Assembly: GCA_028287885.1 (NCBI GenBank)
Contig: JAQBOT010000288.1
Location: forward strand, 1 to 10,523
DNA: 10,523 nt
Reading direction: 5' to 3'
From: Pedobacter sp.
GTDB taxonomy: Bacteria > Bacteroidota > Bacteroidia > Sphingobacteriales > Sphingobacteriaceae
Positions within the stretch are counted from its first letter, which is position 1; the number at the start of each line of letters is the position of its first letter. The position numbers and the translations under genes are program-made. Under the pieces are notes generated by a model that was not told the origin of the DNA, did no database searches, and saw nothing but the letters and a program-made list of their open reading frames with translations. Shown here one piece after another: positions 6,110-10,523 of this stretch.

Positions 6110-7954
6110 ATGTCAGATATCATAAAGCTCTTGCCCGATAGTGTAGCAAATCAAATTGCCGCCGGGGAAGTGGTTCAAAGACCCGCATCGGCAGTGAAAG
6201 AGTTACTGGAAAATGCCATTGATGCGGGGGCGAATAAAATACAGGTAATTCTAAAAGATGCGGGGAAAGCGCTGATACAGGTTATTGATAACGGGTGCGG
6301 AATGAGTGTGACTGACGCAAGAATGTGTTTTGAGCGCCATGCAACATCTAAGGTCCGCAAAGCTGAAGACTTATTTGCAATTCGTACCATGGGCTTTCGT
6401 GGGGAAGCGATGGCCTCCATTGCAGCAATCTCACAGGTGGAGATGAAAACCCGCCGCCATGAGGATGAGATTGGAACCATGATTCAGATTGAAGGTGCTG
6501 CCTTCATAAACCAGGAACCTGTAGCTTGCTCTGCAGGAACCAGCATATGCATTAAAAACCTTTTTTATAATACACCCGCAAGGAGGAACTTCCTTAGAAG
6601 CAATCCTGCGGAAATGCGACACATCATTGATGAGTTCCAACGGGTTTCTATGGCCAACCCACATGTGGCTTTTAGTTTAAATCACGACGGACTGGAAGTC
6701 TACAGGTTGCCTTCATCCGGCTTGAAGCAAAGGATCGTCCACTTGTTGGGGAATAACTACAACGAACGGCTGATTCCTGTCGAGGAAGAAACAAGCATCA
6801 TCAACCTGAAAGGTTATATCGGCAAGCCAGAGTTTGCTAAGAAAACCCGTGGCGAGCAGTTCTTTTTTGTGAACAACAGGTTTATCAAAGATGGCTATCT
6901 GAATCATGCAGTGAACAAGGCTTATGAACAGTTGTTGCCCGACGATAACTTTCCCTTGTATGTGCTTTTTATTGATATTGACCCTGCAAAGATCGACGTT
7001 AACGTTCATCCAACAAAAACAGAGATCAAATACCTGGAGGAGAAGTCGATCTATGCCATCATGCATTCGGCAGTAAAACGTTCGTTGGGTCGCTTTAACA
7101 TCAGTCCAACGATAGATTTCGACCAGGAGACTGGCTTCAGCAGTATGATCAGCCATAAGGCGCCGGAAGATATTGTACCGCCAAGCATATCCTTTAATCC
7201 GGATTTCAATCCCTTTGCAGAGGATAAATCACCCAAGCCATATGCATATCAGGGCGGGGAAGCCTTTCGTGCAACGAGCACAAAAAACTGGGGATCTTTG
7301 TATGAGATCGTTAACCACGAAACTGCAGCGCAGGGGACGATGGAGTTGGCGAAGGATACGATTGAGGAACAATTTGTTCCTGTGCAGAAGCAATTGATGC
7401 AGCTGCATAACCGTTATATAATTTCTCAGATCAAATCCGGACTAATGCTGATTGACCAGCAAGCAGCCCATGAAAGGATTCTGTATGAGCGCTTTATTGT
7501 GCATTTGGATGACCGCAAAGGTGCTTCCCAACAAAGTTTGTTTCCGCAGACGGTAACTTTAAGTCCGAATGACTATGAACTTGCTAAAAGTCTGCTGGAT
7601 GATATTAAAAGTTTGGGCTTTGAGGTTCGTGAGTTTGGTAAGAATACCCTAGTGATTGAAGGAATTCCGGTAGACCTTGGAAGTGCCAACTTGAATGAGA
7701 CGCAGCTCTTTGAACATTTAATTGAAGGATTTAAAAACTCTCAGCAGGAATTGAAGTTAGATAAGCGCGATGCACTGGCAAGGAGCATGGCCAGGAACAG
7801 CGCAATAAAAAGTGGTGTTTCACTGGAGCAGGAGGAGATGAACATGTTGATTGAGCAGCTTTTTGCCTGTAAGACGCCAAACTTTAGTATCAGCGGTAAA
7901 CCAATTATTCAGACCATAGGCTTAACAGAACTAGATAAGAAATTTGATAAATAG
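6110..7954 (+). CDS. mutL: DNA mismatch repair protein MutL
   Basis: MutL couples mismatch recognition by MutS to strand incision and removal. The 614-residue product has a complete GHKL ATPase domain at about 1-335. It shows ANQIAAGEVV (13-22), KELLENAIDAG with the general base Glu31 and Asn35, DNGCGM (60-65), ATSK (78-81), GFRGEA (95-100), and the FYNTPARR and NVHPTK blocks at 152-159 and 298-303. A poorly conserved linker runs to about 420, followed by the dimerisation domain. That domain carries DQQAAHERILYE at 449-460, the position of the endonuclease metal motif DQHAx2Ex4E, but with Gln451 instead of His. The other nuclease motifs are also changed: ARNSAIKSG has no cysteine, and CKTPNFSISGKP replaces CPHGRP. 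It is the first gene of a tightly packed operon with two rhomboids and an EEP-fold protein. No MutS gene is in view. Confidence 0.97.
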   Translation: MSDIIKLLPDSVANQIAAGEVVQRPASAVKELLENAIDAGANKIQVILKDAGKALIQVIDNGCGMSVTDARMCFERHATSKVRKAEDLFAIRTMGFRGEAMASIAAISQVEMKTRRHEDEIGTMIQIEGAAFINQEPVACSAGTSICIKNLFYNTPARRNFLRSNPAEMRHIIDEFQRVSMANPHVAFSLNHDGLEVYRLPSSGLKQRIVHLLGNNYNERLIPVEEETSIINLKGYIGKPEFAKKTRGEQFFFVNNRFIKDGYLNHAVNKAYEQLLPDDNFPLYVLFIDIDPAKIDVNVHPTKTEIKYLEEKSIYAIMHSAVKRSLGRFNISPTIDFDQETGFSSMISHKAPEDIVPPSISFNPDFNPFAEDKSPKPYAYQGGEAFRATSTKNWGSLYEIVNHETAAQGTMELAKDTIEEQFVPVQKQLMQLHNRYIISQIKSGLMLIDQQAAHERILYERFIVHLDDRKGASQQSLFPQTVTLSPNDYELAKSLLDDIKSLGFEVREFGKNTLVIEGIPVDLGSANLNETQLFEHLIEGFKNSQQELKLDKRDALARSMARNSAIKSGVSLEQEEMNMLIEQLFACKTPNFSISGKPIIQTIGLTELDKKFDK

Positions 7955-7956
7955 AA

Positions 7957-8694
7957 ATGAACAGAATCCAGATACCACCAGTTGTCAAGAATTTGCTGAT
8001 TATTAATGTGCTTTTCTTTGCAGCTACCTATGTGATGCAGAGTAAAGGGATACAGCTGGCGTTTTACCTCGGCGCTTTCTACTACGACTCTCCCTTATTT
8101 AGGATATGGCAGCCCATTACATACATGTTTATGCATGGCGGTTTTACGCATATTTTATTTAATATGTTTGCTTTGTACATGTTTGGAGGTATATTAGAGA
8201 GTAGATGGGGCGGTAAGCGATTTTTGAACTTTTATTTGATCACTGGCCTTGGCGCATTGGCCCTCCAGCTGCTTGTACAGTCTGTTGAAGTATACAATAT
8301 TACAGGTTCTTTGATGAACCATGGAGCTGTGACAGTTGATCTTGCCAACGGTATGGCAGGTGCAAATCTAGCAGGGATAACACAAGAGCAAAGCAATACC
8401 CTGCTGGAGATTTACACGGCGCCAATGGTGGGAGCCTCGGGTGCGATTTTTGGGCTACTTGTTGCATTTGGAATGCTTTATCCAAATGTTGAATTGTATA
8501 TAATGTTTATTCCGGTACCGGTGAAAGCAAAATATATAATTCCGGTTTACATTTTGATAGAATTATTCCTTGGTGTGGCCAGGTTCCAGGGGGATTCTAT
8601 TGCGCATTACGCGCATTTGGGTGGAGCGCTCCTGGGATTTATTCTAGTAAAACTCTGGAAGGATAAAAACACATATTACGACTACTATGAGTAA
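7957..8694 (+). CDS. Rhomboid family intramembrane serine protease (first copy)
   Basis: The 245-residue polytopic inner-membrane protein has about six hydrophobic helices. The rhomboid hallmarks are all present: WQPITYMFMH leading into His65-x3-Asn69, the catalytic Ser161 in GASG (159-162), and the catalytic His220 in AHLGG. By family analogy it cleaves membrane proteins within or near their transmembrane segment; the substrate is unknown. A loop of about 45 residues (roughly 108-156), longer than in minimal rhomboids such as GlpG, separates the helix before the serine from the one carrying it. It starts two bases after the mutL stop codon, and its last eight bases (ATGAGTAA) are the start of the next rhomboid gene, so translation is probably coupled. 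Predicted active, since both catalytic residues and the oxyanion His/Asn are present. Confidence 0.94.
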   Translation: MNRIQIPPVVKNLLIINVLFFAATYVMQSKGIQLAFYLGAFYYDSPLFRIWQPITYMFMHGGFTHILFNMFALYMFGGILESRWGGKRFLNFYLITGLGALALQLLVQSVEVYNITGSLMNHGAVTVDLANGMAGANLAGITQEQSNTLLEIYTAPMVGASGAIFGLLVAFGMLYPNVELYIMFIPVPVKAKYIIPVYILIELFLGVARFQGDSIAHYAHLGGALLGFILVKLWKDKNTYYDYYE

Positions 8695-9550
8695 CAACTT
8701 AATTGAGGACTTAAAGTATAAGATCTTCCGGTCTGGAAATCCGGTGTTCTTCTATGTAGGTATAAATGCCATTGTTTTCGTTGTGGCATCCCTGATTGGG
8801 GTGGCTATTTTTCTGTCTGGCAACGACAATGGTGGAGTTTCTGAATTCATACGAACGTACTTTGCCTTTCCATCATCATTTGCGTTGCTTCCGTACCGGT
8901 TCTACACCATATTAACCTACCAGTTCTTTCATGACGGGTTTTTCCACCTGTTGTTCAATATGCTCTGGCTTTACTGGATGGGGGAGATCTTCGTAAGCTT
9001 CTTAAAGCCTAGACAATTTCACTTTGTATACCTTGGTGCCGGGGTTTTAGGTGCAATTCTGTTTACCGCTGCCTTCCACATCTTTCCGGTTTTTGCAAAA
9101 GGTGCCGACAATGCGTACCTGATTGGAGCTTCTGCTGCAGTGATGGGAATCGTTGTTGCCACTGCAACCCTTGTTCCCGAATACACATTGCGTCTGCTGT
9201 TTTTTGGAGATGTTAAACTGAAGTACCTTGCCCTCGGATATATTTTGCTCTCCTTGATTGATATTGCTTCTGCAAACCCCGGCGGCAGTTTTGCCCATTT
9301 GGGAGGTGCTTGTTTTGGTTTCTTTTATATTAAAATGCTCAAGAGTGGAACCGATTGGAGTACGATCTTTAAGAAGCGACCAAACTTAAAGGTTGTTAAG
9401 AACGACACCTACAGCAGATCTAACTCAAAAGGGGGGTCTGCGGTTGCACAGCAGGAGATTGATGCAATTTTAGATAAGATTTCTAAACACGGTTACGATA
9501 AGCTAAGCAAAGCAGAGAAGGAGACCTTATTTAAGGCGAGCAAACGCTGA
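8687..9550 (+). CDS. Rhomboid family protein with C-terminal DUF6576-like tail (second copy)
   Basis: The 287-residue polytopic membrane protein shares the rhomboid layout: YRFYTILTYQF, His87-x3-Asn91 in HLLFN, Ser149 in the GASA motif (147-150), and His204 in AHLGG. The glycine after the catalytic serine in the usual GxSG is replaced by alanine, but Ser and His remain. Activity is therefore likely but less certain than for the first copy. After the last helix a cytoplasmic tail follows (about 220-287), with the EIDAILDKIS and KAEKETLF blocks of a small C-terminal domain common in Bacteroidota rhomboids (DUF6576 by my recollection). The two rhomboids are clearly different in sequence, so they are not a recent duplication. 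The stop codon overlaps the next start (TGATG). Confidence 0.92.
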   Translation: MSNNLIEDLKYKIFRSGNPVFFYVGINAIVFVVASLIGVAIFLSGNDNGGVSEFIRTYFAFPSSFALLPYRFYTILTYQFFHDGFFHLLFNMLWLYWMGEIFVSFLKPRQFHFVYLGAGVLGAILFTAAFHIFPVFAKGADNAYLIGASAAVMGIVVATATLVPEYTLRLLFFGDVKLKYLALGYILLSLIDIASANPGGSFAHLGGACFGFFYIKMLKSGTDWSTIFKKRPNLKVVKNDTYSRSNSKGGSAVAQQEIDAILDKISKHGYDKLSKAEKETLFKASKR

Positions 9551-10523
9551 TGAAGAAAAACAGACTTAGCTTCTTAGACTTATTGGTCAGGCTGCTTGCA
9601 TTAATCCTGGCTATATGTTTACTACTCGGTTGCATTTCCGGAAACATTGATCCGCGTGACAGTAAATACATCCCGTTCTTTGGACTGGCCTATCCATATT
9701 TACTTGTTCTGAATGTCGTGATGGTTTTCTGGTGGTTGTTGCGGCGGCGTTGGAGCTTGATGCTTTTGACGGTCGTGATTATCGCTGTCGGCTGGCCAGT
9801 TCTGGTTGCCACATTTAGATTCTCTGGAGAAAAAGGAGTTGGGCCAAAAAAGGATTCGACCGAACTGCGGATGATGACGTATAACGTCCACAATTTTGCT
9901 CCATTTAGTAACGATGAAGATCCACTGGTGGTTAAAAGCAAAATCCTTAAGGTAATTAAGCAAGAGAATCCAGATGTTATTGCGCTACAGGAATATTTTA
10001 CCAGGTACAGAGGGGTTCTTGATATGACCGATAGCATCAAAGACATCTTACACACCAAACACTACTACTTCGAACCTTCTTTTAAAACGGATGATCAGGC
10101 TACTGGCCTAGCCGTTTTCTCTAAATATCCAATAAAGAATACGGGCTCTATTCTATTTCCAGGAAATGGCGGCGGTAATGCAGCGATTTTTGTTGACGTA
10201 TTGGTAAATAAACGATTAATACGGATTTACAATGTCCATTTGCAGAGTATCTCTTTTGATCCACAGGATTATGCTTACCTGGACGAGGTTAAAAAAGAGA
10301 TGGATCCTAAATTGCGTCCCTCTAAGCGGATTATTTCCATGCTGCGTACTGCCTTTGTGAAACGGAGCGAGCAGGTTGACATATTAAAAGCCAGCATGAA
10401 AGACTGCAAGACGCCATACCTGATTGCCGGCGATTTTAATGATACACCCGCATCCTACGCTGTAACACAGCTAACAAAAAACATGAATAGAAGCTTTGAA
10501 AAGGAAGGTACAGGTTTTGGGCG
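9550..10523 (+). CDS. Membrane-anchored endonuclease/exonuclease/phosphatase (EEP) family protein, 3' end outside window
   Basis: The frame opens at the TGATG junction with rhomboid 2 and stays open to the window edge: 324 codons are visible and the C-terminus is missing. Three hydrophobic segments at about 10-30, 43-63 and 69-88 anchor the protein; the catalytic domain begins at about 105. EEP (DNase I-like, PF03372) motifs are seen in order: Asn112 in MMTYNVHNF, Glu148 in PDVIALQEYF, His230 in YNVHLQS, and Asp295/Asn297 in AGDFND. The final SDH-type motif would lie beyond the window. Such proteins cleave phosphodiesters or phosphomonoesters in nucleic acids, phosphoinositides or sphingolipids. 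The membrane anchor with the domain after the third helix leaves both periplasmic and cytoplasmic placement possible. An LGC at 26-28 could suggest a lipobox, but further membrane helices follow it, so a lipoprotein is unlikely. Confidence 0.9.
   Translation, partial: MKKNRLSFLDLLVRLLALILAICLLLGCISGNIDPRDSKYIPFFGLAYPYLLVLNVVMVFWWLLRRRWSLMLLTVVIIAVGWPVLVATFRFSGEKGVGPKKDSTELRMMTYNVHNFAPFSNDEDPLVVKSKILKVIKQENPDVIALQEYFTRYRGVLDMTDSIKDILHTKHYYFEPSFKTDDQATGLAVFSKYPIKNTGSILFPGNGGGNAAIFVDVLVNKRLIRIYNVHLQSISFDPQDYAYLDEVKKEMDPKLRPSKRIISMLRTAFVKRSEQVDILKASMKDCKTPYLIAGDFNDTPASYAVTQLTKNMNRSFEKEGTGFG

Noticed and set aside
6713-7156. 147-codon minus-strand frame inside mutL
   Set aside because: It is antisense to well-conserved MutL sequence, its translation has no recognisable motif, and mutL explains the codon pattern.
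9690-10058. Minus-strand frames within the last gene
   Set aside because: They are shadows of the EEP-family gene, whose plus-strand frame carries all the expected catalytic motifs.

Overview
The window looks like a chromosomal segment from a member of Bacteroidota, most likely a Pedobacter-like Sphingobacteriaceae. I base this on protein style and gene order, not on a database search. The supporting signs are AT-rich start regions with weak or absent Shine-Dalgarno sequences, lipoprotein signals of the LSxC type, a rhomboid with the C-terminal domain typical of this phylum, a GH3-C/beta-lactamase-type hydrolase, and the compact run mutL, rhomboid, rhomboid, EEP-family protein. There is no rRNA, tRNA, CRISPR array, transposase or phage gene.

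Layout. Positions 4-603 (minus) encode an exported peptide methionine sulfoxide reductase, MsrA. A 442-bp AT-rich spacer (604-1045) separates it from a divergent gene and carries two different short tandem repeats. Positions 1046-2008 (plus) encode an isopenicillin-N-synthase-like 2-oxoglutarate/Fe(II) oxygenase. A 544-bp spacer (2009-2552) follows, between convergent genes. It is framed by two almost identical, oppositely oriented palindromes that both look like bidirectional terminators, and it holds more repeats and a third strong terminator hairpin. Positions 2553-4373 (minus) encode a lipoprotein with a GH3-C-like region fused to a beta-lactamase-family serine hydrolase domain. It overlaps the end of a lipoprotein amidohydrolase at 4360-5994 (minus), so these two form an operon. 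After a 115-bp divergent promoter region, a plus-strand operon begins: mutL (6110-7954), rhomboid 1 (7957-8694), rhomboid 2 (8687-9550) and an endonuclease/exonuclease/phosphatase-fold membrane protein (9550 to beyond the window end). Its gene junctions are a 2-bp gap, an 8-bp overlap and a 1-bp overlap, so translation is probably coupled.

How the genes relate. The two lipoproteins are co-expressed envelope hydrolases of unknown substrate. The mutL operon joins a DNA repair protein to three membrane proteins with no obvious shared pathway. MsrA, with its signal peptide, probably repairs oxidised methionine outside the cytoplasm.

Most of the coding content is ordinary core genome. The most unusual part is the 2000-2520 region. 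Two 68-69 bp palindromes share a 45-bp core (43/45 identical in inverted orientation) and both carry A6TAA...TTAT6 flanks. The left one supplies the last two lysine codons and the stop codon of the oxygenase gene. Other points worth attention are a 45-bp-period degenerate repeat before the oxygenase, altered endonuclease motifs in MutL, a GASA instead of GxSG serine motif in rhomboid 2, and the missing GH3-N half of the serine hydrolase.
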